Shown in pieces: positions 1 through 7,098 of a DNA stretch of 13,923 bases; positions within the stretch are counted from its first letter, which is position 1, and each line of letters starts with the position of its first letter. The stretch covers positions 1 to 13,923 of the forward strand of contig DAHVAB010000024.1 in the NCBI GenBank assembly GCA_027314825.1, written 5' to 3'. The DNA is from Solirubrobacterales bacterium. Lineage in GTDB: Bacteria; Actinomycetota; Thermoleophilia; Solirubrobacterales; Solirubrobacteraceae. The translations under genes and the position numbers were made by a program. The notes beneath the pieces are model-generated. The model did no database searches. It was not told where the DNA came from and saw nothing but the letters and a program-made list of their open reading frames with translations.

Positions 1-490
1 CCGTCGCCGCGCCGACCGCCGATGGGGCGCCCATGGCGTAGCTGGCGCCGCCCGCGACGGATGCGGTGCTGCTGCTGACGCTCTCACGTATCTTGCGCGC
101 CTCGTCGATCGCCATCGTGGGCGTCGGGGGGGCGCCCGACTTGACTGCCTTGGCGGCGATCAGGCCGGCGATCACGCCGAGCACGATCAGGATGATCGCC
201 ATCGCGAAGAAGCCGTAGAAGTAGGTGAACTGGTTGCCGATCGGCAGCTCGTAATACAGCAGCCAGGCGCAGCCGACGAGCACGAAGAAGAGGGCGGTCA
301 GCATGAACACGCCGGCGGCGGCGCCGACGACGGCTCCCCGCGCCAGCCGCTTGCCCTTCTCGGCGATCTCCGCCTTGGCCAGCTCGATCTCCTCGCGGAC
401 CAGGGTCGAGGCGCGCTCAGAGACCTCCGCGATCGCGGTCGCGAGGTTCTGCTGCGGGCCGCCGCCGGTTGAGTAGCCCGGGTCCGCCAT
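1..490 (-). CDS. Holin-X-like (phage holin family, DUF1469-type) membrane protein, 3' end cut by window edge
   Basis: Reading from the ATG at 490-488 gives 163 residues with no stop before the window edge, so the C-terminus is missing. Residues 15-48 form a charged amphipathic helix containing VREEIELAKAE, typical of the Actinobacterial Holin-X/DUF1469 family. Two hydrophobic helices follow, at about 52-80 and 90-114, then a Ser/Ala/Gly-rich tail. Despite the name, these chromosomal proteins are not known to lyse cells; they are small inner-membrane proteins, often beside other tiny membrane proteins and sometimes stress-related. It is the last visible gene of the nitrilase-tetR operon, starting two bases after the stop of the 64-aa gene, so translational coupling is likely. 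No clear Shine-Dalgarno sequence is seen. Family assignment rests on helix layout and the motif; function is unknown. Confidence 0.8.
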   Translation of the reverse strand, partial: MADPGYSTGGGPQQNLATAIAEVSERASTLVREEIELAKAEIAEKGKRLARGAVVGAAAGVFMLTALFFVLVGCAWLLYYELPIGNQFTYFYGFFAMAIILIVLGVIAGLIAAKAVKSGAPPTPTMAIDEARKIRESVSSSTASVAGGASYAMGAPSAVGAAT

Positions 491-492
491 CG

Positions 493-687
493 TCACGATC
501 GCGCTCGCCGCAGCAGCAGCGCGAGCAGGAACCCGCCGGCGAAGGCCGCGCCGACCGCGATCTCCGGTCGCTTCTGCCCGGCGCCCTGCGACTGCGCCGC
601 CGCATCGAAGCCCGCGGCGTCCCATGGTTGGGCGCCGTTGGCGGTGGCCGTCGTGCCGGCCTGCCCATTTGCCTGCGCCTCGCTCAC
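493..687 (-). CDS. Small single-pass membrane protein (64 aa)
   Basis: I place the start at the GTG 687-685 because it overlaps the preceding gene's TGA as GTGA, and everything upstream in this frame is arginine-rich shadow sequence. Residues 1-38 are polar and rich in Ala, Gly, Gln and Thr; residues 40-60 form one hydrophobic helix (PEIAVGAAFAGGFLLALLL) ending in RRARS. This resembles the C-terminal anchor of DUF3618 and ElaB/YqjD-type proteins, but there is too little sequence to assign a family. In actinobacteria such proteins often travel with Holin-X and DUF4235 proteins, as here. It is probably a small inner-membrane protein with its N-terminus in the cytoplasm (positive-inside rule not strongly decisive). 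Function unknown. Confidence 0.65.
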   Translation of the reverse strand: MSEAQANGQAGTTATANGAQPWDAAGFDAAAQSQGAGQKRPEIAVGAAFAGGFLLALLLRRARS

Positions 688-818
688 TCCGGCGGCTCCT
701 CGCCGAAGACGCGACGCCAGATGGCCGCAGCTGCCCGCTGCGAGACGATCGTCGCAAGTGCGCCGACCCCGGCGAGCAGACCCGACCACATCAGCCGCTT
801 CACGAGCTCGTTCTCCAT
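684..818 (-). CDS. 44-aa small membrane protein, DUF4235-like
   Basis: The ATG at 818-816 lies 10 bases after the tetR stop, and the TGA at 684-686 overlaps the next gene's GTG. The product has a short N-terminal segment, one hydrophobic stretch at about residues 9-25 (LMWSGLLAGVGALATIV) and an end of the form AAIWRRVFGEEPPE. The pattern of a glycine-rich helix, an aromatic/basic patch and GE(E/D)PP resembles DUF4235 proteins of actinobacteria, though it is shorter than the usual 75-90 residues. The frame is open upstream to 929, but that stretch lies inside tetR and looks like shadow sequence. Shortness is the main risk; the tight spacing on both sides supports a real gene. Function unknown. 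Confidence 0.6.
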   Translation of the reverse strand: MENELVKRLMWSGLLAGVGALATIVSQRAAAAIWRRVFGEEPPE

Positions 819-828
819 CTGGAGGAGT

Positions 829-1470
829 CTAATGATCGGTGCGGACGCCGTCCGGCCGACCGGAGCCCACCTCCAGCCCGCCGCAGATCGTCTCCACCAC
901 CTGCCACTTGGCCCGCTCGTAGTGCTCATCCCCGATCGGCAGCAGTCCGAAGATCCAACCGGTCAGCACCTGCTCGATCGCGCCGTAGAAGGCCATCGCT
1001 GCGAACTCGGCGTCGATCTCGGACTTGAAGTCGCCGTTCTCCTGGGCCTTGGTGACGATCTCGCCGATCCTCCGGTACGCCTCGCGGATCCGGGCCAGAT
1101 GGGTCTGGCCGAAGGAGTTGGCCGCGCGCGTGACCTCGACGATGATCACCTTCATCAGGTCCGGGTCGTGGCGGTAGCTCTCGACGATGAAGGAGGCGAT
1201 CGCACGCAGCTTCTCCCGCGCCGGCGCCTCGGTGGCGTCAACCTCGGCGATCATCGCCAGCATCACGTCCCACCTCTCCAGGAAGAGCGTGTCCAGCACG
1301 CTGTCCTTGGAGCCGAAATAGTGGTAGACGAGCCCGTAGGCGACCCCCGCCTCGTCGGCGATGTCGGAGACCCGGCAGGCGTGAAAGCCACGGTTGGCGA
1401 AGACGCGCACCGCGGCGTCCAGGATCGCTCGGCGCCTGTCCTGGGAGGCGGCCGCCTTTGCCGCGGCCAT
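829..1470 (-). CDS. TetR/AcrR-family transcriptional regulator (213 aa)
   Basis: The N-terminal helix-turn-helix domain spans about residues 12-60: RRRAILDAAVRVFANRGF leads into the recognition helix around AGVAYGLVYHYFGSKDSVLD, a very typical TetR signature. Residues 65-205 form the all-helical ligand-binding and dimer domain; its length and pattern resemble regulators of fatty-acid or acyl-CoA metabolism, but the ligand cannot be read from sequence. The start ATG overlaps the nitrilase stop (TGATG), so the two are co-translated. The protein likely represses its own operon by binding the dyad at 2532-2547. It is 5' to three small membrane-protein genes in the same transcript, so a ligand that releases it would induce the nitrilase and these membrane proteins together. 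Confidence 0.93.
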   Translation of the reverse strand: MAAAKAAASQDRRRAILDAAVRVFANRGFHACRVSDIADEAGVAYGLVYHYFGSKDSVLDTLFLERWDVMLAMIAEVDATEAPAREKLRAIASFIVESYRHDPDLMKVIIVEVTRAANSFGQTHLARIREAYRRIGEIVTKAQENGDFKSEIDAEFAAMAFYGAIEQVLTGWIFGLLPIGDEHYERAKWQVVETICGGLEVGSGRPDGVRTDH

Positions 1471-2465
1471 CAGGACCGCCCCCTCGAGCCGTGGGGCTCA
1501 TCCACCCCGTGGGGCTCATCCACCCCACCGCTGCGGCCGGTCCCCCGCGCGGGCCAGTCGTAGGCCTGCGGGCGACGGTTGGCCAGCGAGGGCAGCGTGC
1601 GGCGGACGCGCTCCAGGTCATCCAGGTCGAGGTCGGCGACGATGTGGCACTCGCGGTCGGACGCCTGGGCCAGCATCACGCCCCACGGGTCGACGATCAT
1701 CGAGCGCCCGCCGGAGCGGTAGCCACCGGGGTGGGGCCCATGCTGGTTGGCCGCGATCACGAACGCCTGGTTCTCCACCGCCCGCGCGCGCAGCAGCACC
1801 TCCCAGTGCTCCCTGGTCGTCGGCAGCGTGAACGCGGCCGGCACCAGCAGGATCTTCGCGCCGCGCAGGGCGAGGATCCGGTAGAGCTCCGGGAATCGCA
1901 GGTCGTAGCAGATGCTGAGCCCCAGCGGGACGCCGCTCACGCCGCTCTCGCTCACGACGATCTCATCCCCCGGCCTCTCCGCCTCCGACTCCCTGTAGAC
2001 GCGCCCGTCCACCTCCACGTCGAACATGTGGATCTTGCGGTAGAGCGCCTTCGCCTCGCCATCCGGGCCGATGTGCAGGCAGGTGTTGCTCAGCAGATCC
2101 TCGCCCGCGCGCCGCTCGGAGATCGAGCCGGCCACCAGGTCCACGGAGAGCTCGGCGGCGATGCTCCGCGCCCACGCCACGGCCGGACCGTCTGGGCGCA
2201 CCTCCGCGGCGCTGCAATCGGGCCGCGCGGCAGCGCCCGAGCGTCCAGACGCGGCGGCGAAGCCCTCATCGACTCCACCACCCGCGACGGCAAGCTCCTC
2301 GGCGGCGTCCCACAGCGTCTCCGGCGGGCCCATCGCCGTCCACTTCTCCGGCAGCAGGATCAGCTGCGCGCCATCCGCGGCCGCGGCGCGGACGTGACGG
2401 TCGGCGGCAGCGATGTTCGCAGCCTTCTCACCGGATGAGCTCAGCTGGACCGCCGCTACCCTCAT
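1470..2465 (-). CDS. Carbon-nitrogen hydrolase (nitrilase superfamily, Nit1/Nit2-like amidase)
   Basis: The catalytic triad is visible: Glu40 (LLPEKW), Lys144 (YRKIHMFD) and Cys186 (ICYDLRFPEL). The flanking motifs match the Nit branch, whose members hydrolyse omega-amides or deaminated glutathione; the substrate here is unknown. Family members are usually 260-280 residues, and this one has 331. The excess is an Ala/Gly-rich insert at about 60-95 and a C-terminal tail from about 305 that contains GVDEPHGVDEPHG, encoded by an 18-bp tandem repeat. The ATG at 2465 is preceded by AGGCAG eight bases upstream, a weak ribosome site. It is the first gene of the operon, and its TGA overlaps the tetR ATG. 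Likely cytoplasmic, with no signal peptide. Confidence 0.9.
   Translation of the reverse strand: MRVAAVQLSSSGEKAANIAAADRHVRAAAADGAQLILLPEKWTAMGPPETLWDAAEELAVAGGGVDEGFAAASGRSGAAARPDCSAAEVRPDGPAVAWARSIAAELSVDLVAGSISERRAGEDLLSNTCLHIGPDGEAKALYRKIHMFDVEVDGRVYRESEAERPGDEIVVSESGVSGVPLGLSICYDLRFPELYRILALRGAKILLVPAAFTLPTTREHWEVLLRARAVENQAFVIAANQHGPHPGGYRSGGRSMIVDPWGVMLAQASDRECHIVADLDLDDLERVRRTLPSLANRRPQAYDWPARGTGRSGGVDEPHGVDEPHGSRGRS
1489..1526. repeat. 18-bp tandem repeat (2.1 copies) in the 3' end of the nitrilase gene
   Basis: The sequence repeats exactly with an 18-base period from 1489 to 1526. It encodes GVDEPH twice near the nitrilase C-terminus, leaves the frame intact, and lies about 20 bases before the stop codon. 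Confidence 0.9.
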
Positions 2466-2531
2466 CGAATAATCTGCCTGCCCTCAGTCAGCGTGCTCCG
2501 GCCGGCTCGCGCGCGTGCGCAGCAAGACCGA

Positions 2532-2547
2532 TTGACCAGTCAGTCAA
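2532..2547. promoter_or_regulatory. Putative TetR operator upstream of the nitrilase-tetR operon
   Basis: TTGAC-N6-GTCAA forms a 16-bp dyad with perfect 5-base arms; read on the minus strand it is TTGACTGACTGGTCAA, a form often found near TetR-family genes. It lies 66 bases upstream of the nitrilase ATG and also contains a -35-like TTGACT. It overlaps the merR TGA (2540-2542), so the control site of one operon is embedded in the end of the previous one. No convincing -10 element could be fixed. Assignment to the TetR at 829-1470 is inferred from position. Confidence 0.5.
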
Positions 2548-3373
2548 CATCTGAAGGATAGCGGTGCACCGCGCCCGCGTCACCGGGCGCGCGAGCGGGG
2601 CGCTGCCGATGGCGGCGCAGCTCCTCCAACAGCAGCTTCGAGTGGACCGCGCCGATCAGCTCTCGCAGCGGCTCCACGCCGGCGGCGATCATCTCCAGCG
2701 CCCGCTCCACGTCCACCTCCCCGGCCAGCCTGTCCAGCAGCGAGCGCACCTCCTCTCTGACCAGGGGCTCCAGCGCCTCCCGGTAGCGCAGCGTGTCATA
2801 CACCGTGAACCCGAGCTGCTCCTCGTAGCCGCCGGCCCTGAAGCGGGAGATCGCCTCGATGATCTTCACGTCGTCCTGGCTGTAGCCGGCCTCCCCGCCG
2901 GCGCCGCGGTCCTCCGCGGTGATCACCCCGATCTCCTCCAGGCGCCTCAACACGTTGGCCGGAATCTCGTAGCGGGCGACGAGATCATCGGCTCCCACCA
3001 GGCTCGACTCCGCGCCGGCCAGCGCCCGCTCGATGATCCGGTCCTCGAGCTCGAGCAGCGCCTCCACGCGCGCGGGATCATCCTCCAGCAGCTCCCTGAT
3101 CAGCCGCAGCGGCATGAAGCGCTCCTCCTGCAGCCGCTTGATCAGCTCGATCCGCCCGACGAACGACGCCGGGTAGTAGGCCATGTTGCGGCTCGTGCGG
3201 GTGATCTGCGACTCTCCGCCGAGCAGGCCCTCGCGCAGGTAGTGCCTGATCGTGCCCGCGCTCACCCCGGAGCGCTCGGCCAGCTCGCTGATCTTCAGCG
3301 CGCGCTCGTCCCCGCCCGAAGCCTCGCCGCCGGCCGCGCTCATGCCCGAAGCCTCGCCGCCGGCCGCGCTCAT
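2540..3373 (-). CDS. MerR-family transcriptional regulator (277 aa)
   Basis: Residues 26-95 carry the MerR winged helix-turn-helix: LKISELAERSGVSAGTIRHYLREGLL, then a wing with YYPASFVGRIELIKRLQEERFMPLRLIRELL. Residues 100-255 are helical, with a second winged-helix-like stretch at about 129-175, and presumably hold dimer and effector functions. There is no cysteine cluster as in metal-sensing MerR proteins, so an organic or acyl-CoA effector is more likely. The start ATG 3373 overlaps the racemase TGA (ATGA). A second in-frame ATG lies at 3343 within a 30-bp duplication and has GCGAGG eight bases upstream, so 267- and 277-residue forms are both possible. As last gene of the catabolic operon it is the prime candidate for its regulator, as LiuR-type MerR proteins are in proteobacterial branched-acid catabolism. 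Confidence 0.9.
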   Translation of the reverse strand: MSAAGGEASGMSAAGGEASGGDERALKISELAERSGVSAGTIRHYLREGLLGGESQITRTSRNMAYYPASFVGRIELIKRLQEERFMPLRLIRELLEDDPARVEALLELEDRIIERALAGAESSLVGADDLVARYEIPANVLRRLEEIGVITAEDRGAGGEAGYSQDDVKIIEAISRFRAGGYEEQLGFTVYDTLRYREALEPLVREEVRSLLDRLAGEVDVERALEMIAAGVEPLRELIGAVHSKLLLEELRRHRQRPARAPGDAGAVHRYPSDVD

Positions 3374-3380
3374 GCCCGAA
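3314..3380. repeat. 30-bp tandem duplication spanning the racemase stop and merR start
   Basis: A 30-base unit is repeated exactly for 2.2 copies (3314-3380). Each full copy carries an in-frame ATG for merR (3373 and 3343) and encodes MSAAGGEASG, so the regulator has two potential starts. Only the downstream copy is preceded by a ribosome-site-like GAGG; the upstream copy relies on ATGA overlap with the racemase stop. Confidence 0.92.
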
Positions 3381-4635
3381 ACGTCGCCGTACCCCCGTCG
3401 TGCACCGGCCCGGCGGCGGCGCCGGCGGCCGCGCCCGAGGAGATCGCCGCGGCCAGCTCCTCCGCGGAGAGGCCGAGCTCCTCGCGCAGCACCTGCTCGG
3501 TGTGCTCGCCGAGAGCCGGGGCCGGACGCTGCGCCGCCTGCCCCGGCGTGCGCGAGAGCTTCACCGGCACCCCCAGCTGGCGCACCGGCCCCTCCACCCC
3601 CGGCTGCTCGATCGCGACGACCATCTCGCGGGCTCTGACCAGGTCGGAGGCGAGCGCCTCGTCGAGGGCGAGCACCGGCTCCAGGCAGCAGTCGTGCTCG
3701 GCTGCGAACGCCTCCCAGTCGGCCCTGCTGCGCGCCTTGAAGATCTCCTGCACCTCGGCGTGAGCCTCCGAGCCCGGCCGCTCGAACTGCCGCTCGATCA
3801 GGTCCTCGCGGCCGACGCCACGGCAGAACGCCTGCCAGAACTTCGGCTCCAGGGCGCCGAGGCTGACCCAGCCGTCCGCGCACTCGTAGGGGCGGTAGCA
3901 GATGAGGGAGCCGGCCAGCTCCAGGTCGCCGCGCTGCGGCGTCACCCCGTCGGCGAAGTGGCGCCCGACCACCATCGCAAGCCAGGAGAGCGCGCCGTCG
4001 GCCATCGAGACGTCCACGACCTGGCCCTCTCCCGAGCCGGGATGCGCATGCGAGCCGTCGCGCTCGCGCAGCGCCGCGAGGATCCCCAGCACCGCCATCA
4101 GCGAGCCCCCGCCGATGTCGGCGATCTGGCCCGCGGCCTGGACGGGCGCGCCGTCCGCCTCCCCGGTCAGCCCGAGCAGGCCGACCAGGCCGAGATAGTT
4201 CATGTCGTGCCCGGCGGCCTCGCGCTTGGGCCCGTCCTGGCCGTAGCCCGAGATCGCGCAGTAGACGATGCCCGGGTTGGCCTCGCGCATCCGCTCGTAG
4301 CCCACGCCGAGCCGGTCGAGCACGCCCGGGCGGAAGGACTCCAGCACCACGTCGTAGCTCTCCACCAGCGCGAGCAGCAGCTCGCAGCCCCGCTCGCTCT
4401 TGAGGTCCAGGCGGATCGAGCGCTTGTTCCGGTTCAGCGCGAGAAACAGGGAGGAGCGCGCCGACTCGTGGGCGCCCTCGTAATAGGGGGGCGCCCACCT
4501 CACATAGTCGCCGGCGCCCGTGTCCTCCACCTTCAGCACCTCCGCGCCGAGGTCCGCCAGCAGCAGCGAGCAGAAGCCGCCGGGCAGCAGGCGGGAGAGG
4601 TCGAGCACCTTCACGTCTTCCAATGGCAGAGTCAT
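3370..4635 (-). CDS. CaiB/BaiF-family protein, probable alpha-methylacyl-CoA racemase (421 aa)
   Basis: The family fold is clear from LDLSRLLPGGFCSLLLADLGAEVLKVE at the N-terminus, LNRNKRSIRLDLK at 67-78 and FRPGVLDRLGVGYE at 101-114. AGHDMNYLGL places His143 and IADIGGG places Asp173, 30 residues apart exactly as His126/Asp156 of M. tuberculosis MCR; Glu251 (YECADG) may match its Glu241. This favours racemisation of 2-methylacyl-CoA over formyl-CoA-type CoA transfer, where Asp169 acts alone. The C-terminal 25 residues are Ala/Gly-rich. The ATG at 4635 follows GGGAG by about six bases, and the gene sits 19 bases after BKACE. Racemases of this type make (S)-2-methylacyl-CoA for dehydrogenation of methyl-branched chains, which would fit a branched-acid pathway. 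CoA-transferase activity cannot be excluded. Confidence 0.88.
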   Translation of the reverse strand: MTLPLEDVKVLDLSRLLPGGFCSLLLADLGAEVLKVEDTGAGDYVRWAPPYYEGAHESARSSLFLALNRNKRSIRLDLKSERGCELLLALVESYDVVLESFRPGVLDRLGVGYERMREANPGIVYCAISGYGQDGPKREAAGHDMNYLGLVGLLGLTGEADGAPVQAAGQIADIGGGSLMAVLGILAALRERDGSHAHPGSGEGQVVDVSMADGALSWLAMVVGRHFADGVTPQRGDLELAGSLICYRPYECADGWVSLGALEPKFWQAFCRGVGREDLIERQFERPGSEAHAEVQEIFKARSRADWEAFAAEHDCCLEPVLALDEALASDLVRAREMVVAIEQPGVEGPVRQLGVPVKLSRTPGQAAQRPAPALGEHTEQVLREELGLSAEELAAAISSGAAAGAAAGPVHDGGTATFRA

Positions 4636-4654
4636 GCGGCTCCCTTGCGGTCTC

Positions 4655-5542
4655 TCAACGCGGCGTCACGCCCAGCAGGGCGCGCGCCTCCTTGACGGTG
4701 GCCGGCCTGCGGCCCACGTCTTCGGCCATCTGGCGGGCCTTGGCGATCAGATCGCCGTTGGAGCGGGCCATCTCGCCGCCGGGCAGGTAGAGGTTGTCCT
4801 CCAGGCCCGCCCTGATCGACCCGCCGAGCGTGAGCGCCGCGGCCATCAGCTCCCACTGCCTCCTGGAGATCCCGATCACGGCCCAGTGGGAGCGCTGGCC
4901 GCCGCCCACCCCCTCGCGCAGCCCCGGCACGTTCTCCACCATCGCGGCGAGGTTGCGCGCGCCGGGCGGCACGCCTCCCACCACGCCCATGATGCAGTCG
5001 ACGTGCAGCGGGGCCTTCAGGATCCCCATGTCGATCAGCGGCGTGAGGCTGCCGATGTGCCCGAAGTCGAAGCACTCGTGCTCGGGCCTTATCCCCAGCT
5101 CGTTCATCGCTTCCAGCAGCTCGATTATCTCCTCGAAGGGATTGGCGAAGACCATCTTGAAGACGAAGTCTTTGCGTGAGGCCGAGTACTTCGCATAGTT
5201 CATCGAGCCCATGTTCAGCGCCGCCACTTCCGGACGGCCGGCCCTCAGGTATTCCACGCGCTTCTCCACGGGCACGCCGACGGTGCCTGTCGAGTAGTTG
5301 ACGATCACATCGCCGGCCTCGGATCGGATCGCCTCCGTGATGGCCAGGAAGTCCTCCGCCTCGTAGCTGGGCGTGCCGTCGGGCCTGCGAGCATGGATGT
5401 GAATCATGCTCGCCCCCTCCTCCACCGCCCGCCGCGCCTCGGCGCCGTACTCCTCCGGGGTGTATGGAATGGCCGGGCATTGCGCCCTGTTCGCGATCAC
5501 GCCGGAGATCGCGCAGGTGATCACAACGGGATCGTCAAGCAT
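4655..5542 (-). CDS. BKACE family protein (beta-keto acid cleavage enzyme, DUF849; 295 aa)
   Basis: BKACE enzymes use a divalent metal to cleave a beta-keto acid with acetyl-CoA, giving acetoacetate and a new acyl-CoA; the founder is Kce of lysine fermentation. The metal motif HIHARRPDG (His48, His50) follows the first strand, NYSTGT lies at 82-87, and the C-terminal GGSIRAGLEDNLYL gives Glu248, matching Kce Glu230. Length is typical (about 270-310). The ATG at 5542 overlaps the carboxyltransferase stop (TGATG); the frame is open upstream to 5857 but that portion is Arg/Gly-rich shadow sequence. Between a carboxyltransferase and a racemase, it probably performs the carbon-carbon cleavage step of the pathway. 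Which beta-keto acid it accepts cannot be told from sequence. Confidence 0.9.
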   Translation of the reverse strand: MLDDPVVITCAISGVIANRAQCPAIPYTPEEYGAEARRAVEEGASMIHIHARRPDGTPSYEAEDFLAITEAIRSEAGDVIVNYSTGTVGVPVEKRVEYLRAGRPEVAALNMGSMNYAKYSASRKDFVFKMVFANPFEEIIELLEAMNELGIRPEHECFDFGHIGSLTPLIDMGILKAPLHVDCIMGVVGGVPPGARNLAAMVENVPGLREGVGGGQRSHWAVIGISRRQWELMAAALTLGGSIRAGLEDNLYLPGGEMARSNGDLIAKARQMAEDVGRRPATVKEARALLGVTPR

Positions 5543-7098
5543 CAGACTGGCACCACCCCATGCCTCTTCCACGGCCTCTCCACCCGCTTGCCCGCCGCCA
5601 TCTCCAGGCCCCTGCAGATCGTCGCACGGGTCTCCCGGGGATCGATCACGTCGTCGATCATGTCGTTGCCGGCGGCGATGTAGACGTCGAACATCTCTTT
5701 GAAGTTGGCGATCAGCTCCGCCCGCTTGGCGGCGGGATCCTCCGCGGCCTCCACCGCCTTGCGGAATGCGATCTCCACCACGCCCTCCGCGCCCATCACG
5801 CTTATCTCCGCGCTCGGCCAGGCGACGATCAGGTCGGGCTCGTACGCCCTGCCGCACATCACGTAGTAGCCGGCGCCATAGGCCTTCCTGGTGATGACGG
5901 TGATCTTCGGCACGGTCGCGTTGGCCACCGCGTAGAGCATCTTCGCGCCGTGCCTGATGATGCCCTGCGCCTCCACCTTGGTTCCCACCATGAAGCCGGG
6001 GACGTCCTGCAGGAAGATCAGGGGAATCCCGAACGCGTTGCAGAGATTGACGAAGCGCGCGGCCTTATCGGCCGAGTCGTTGTCGAGAATGCCCCCCAGC
6101 TGCTTTGGCTGGTTGGCGACGATCCCGGCGGGACGGCCGCCGAAGCGGGCGAAGCACGTGATGATCGTCTTCGCCCACCGTCCCTTGATGTCGAGGTAGG
6201 AGCCATGATCGACTATCGCCTCTATGACCTCGTACATGTCATACGGCTTGCGGTTGGACTCGGGCAGCACCTCCAGCAGCGAGTCCTCCGCCCTGTCGAT
6301 CGGATCGTCGCAGTCGATGACCGGCGGCGCCTGCTCGCAGTGCTCGGGCATATATGACAGGTACTCCTTCACCACCTCGATGCACTGCTCGTCGGAGTCC
6401 ACTTCCATGTCGCCGACGCCCGAGGAGCGGCAGTGGACCCTCGAGCCGCCCAACTGCTCCTGTGTGACGTCCTCCCCCACCGCGGCTCTCACCAGGTGCG
6501 GTCCGGCCAGTGCCATCGAGCCCCTTCCCTTCACCATCGGCACGAAGTCGGCCAGGCCCGGGATGTAGGCGGTGCCGGCGGCGCAGGGGCCCATGAGCGC
6601 TGCCACCTGGGGGATGACGCCGCTCATGATCACCTCCTCGCGGAAGAGGTGCCCCGACCCGGCGAACATCGCGCCGGCCGCCTCCTGCACCCTCGCGCCG
6701 GCGGAGTCGAGCAGCCAGACGAAGGGGATCCGCTTGGTCAGGGCGAGCTCGCGCAGGCGGGTCACCTTGAACTCGCCGGTCATCCCCATGGAGCCGGCCA
6801 TCACGGTGAAGTCGTAGGCGCAGACGGCGGTCAGGCGGCCGTTCACCTTTCCATAGCCGGTGACCACCCCGTCGGCCGGCGCGTCGACCCCCTCCATCGC
6901 GCGCTGCGTGGTATGCGGCCGGCCGAGGATGCCGAGCTCGGTGAAGGTGCCCTCGTCGATCAGGAGCGCGATCCGCTCGCGCGCGGTCAGCTTGCCGGCG
7001 GCATGCTGGCGGTCGATCTTCTCCTGCCCGCCGCCGAGCCTGACCTGCTCGCGCCTTGCCAGCAGGTCCTCGACCAGGGGGCGCAGCAGTGAGCTCAC
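5542..7098 (-). CDS. Acyl-CoA carboxylase, carboxyltransferase (beta) subunit (518 aa)
   Basis: Two crotonase-like halves are visible. The N-half has TARERIALLIDEGTF, GSMGMTGEFK and DSAGARVQEA; the C-half has LQDVPGFMVGTKVE and KAYGAGYYVMCGRAYEPD. It moves a carboxyl group from biotin to an acyl-CoA. At the position that sets substrate in actinobacterial subunits (Asp for propionyl-, Ile for acetyl-CoA) there is Tyr, and the MCGRAY segment resembles methylcrotonyl/geranyl-CoA carboxylases, while the following WPSAEISVMGAEGVVEI is propionyl-type. The substrate is therefore open. I chose GTG 7098 because it overlaps the hydratase stop as GTGA and GGAAGG lies four bases upstream; ATG 7110 is the alternative (522 aa). 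No biotin carboxylase or carrier gene lies in this window. Confidence 0.92.
   Translation of the reverse strand: MSSLLRPLVEDLLARREQVRLGGGQEKIDRQHAAGKLTARERIALLIDEGTFTELGILGRPHTTQRAMEGVDAPADGVVTGYGKVNGRLTAVCAYDFTVMAGSMGMTGEFKVTRLRELALTKRIPFVWLLDSAGARVQEAAGAMFAGSGHLFREEVIMSGVIPQVAALMGPCAAGTAYIPGLADFVPMVKGRGSMALAGPHLVRAAVGEDVTQEQLGGSRVHCRSSGVGDMEVDSDEQCIEVVKEYLSYMPEHCEQAPPVIDCDDPIDRAEDSLLEVLPESNRKPYDMYEVIEAIVDHGSYLDIKGRWAKTIITCFARFGGRPAGIVANQPKQLGGILDNDSADKAARFVNLCNAFGIPLIFLQDVPGFMVGTKVEAQGIIRHGAKMLYAVANATVPKITVITRKAYGAGYYVMCGRAYEPDLIVAWPSAEISVMGAEGVVEIAFRKAVEAAEDPAAKRAELIANFKEMFDVYIAAGNDMIDDVIDPRETRATICRGLEMAAGKRVERPWKRHGVVPV

Noticed and set aside
1..490. Prophage lysis gene
   Set aside because: The holin-like protein sits in a chromosomal operon with a nitrilase and TetR and no phage genes nearby, so a phage holin role is not supported.
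3374..4498. A MerR fusion protein starting at 4498
   Set aside because: The upstream part is an Arg/Ala/Gly-rich alternative frame of the racemase gene. The ATGA overlap at 3373 gives a natural start.
469..4695. Long plus-strand open frames (469-1563, 1458-2438, 2564-3763, 3400-4695)
   Set aside because: They lie exactly antisense to genes with clear catalytic or DNA-binding motifs, and their translations are rich in Arg, Gly, Pro and His with no family character. High GC leaves such mirror frames open.
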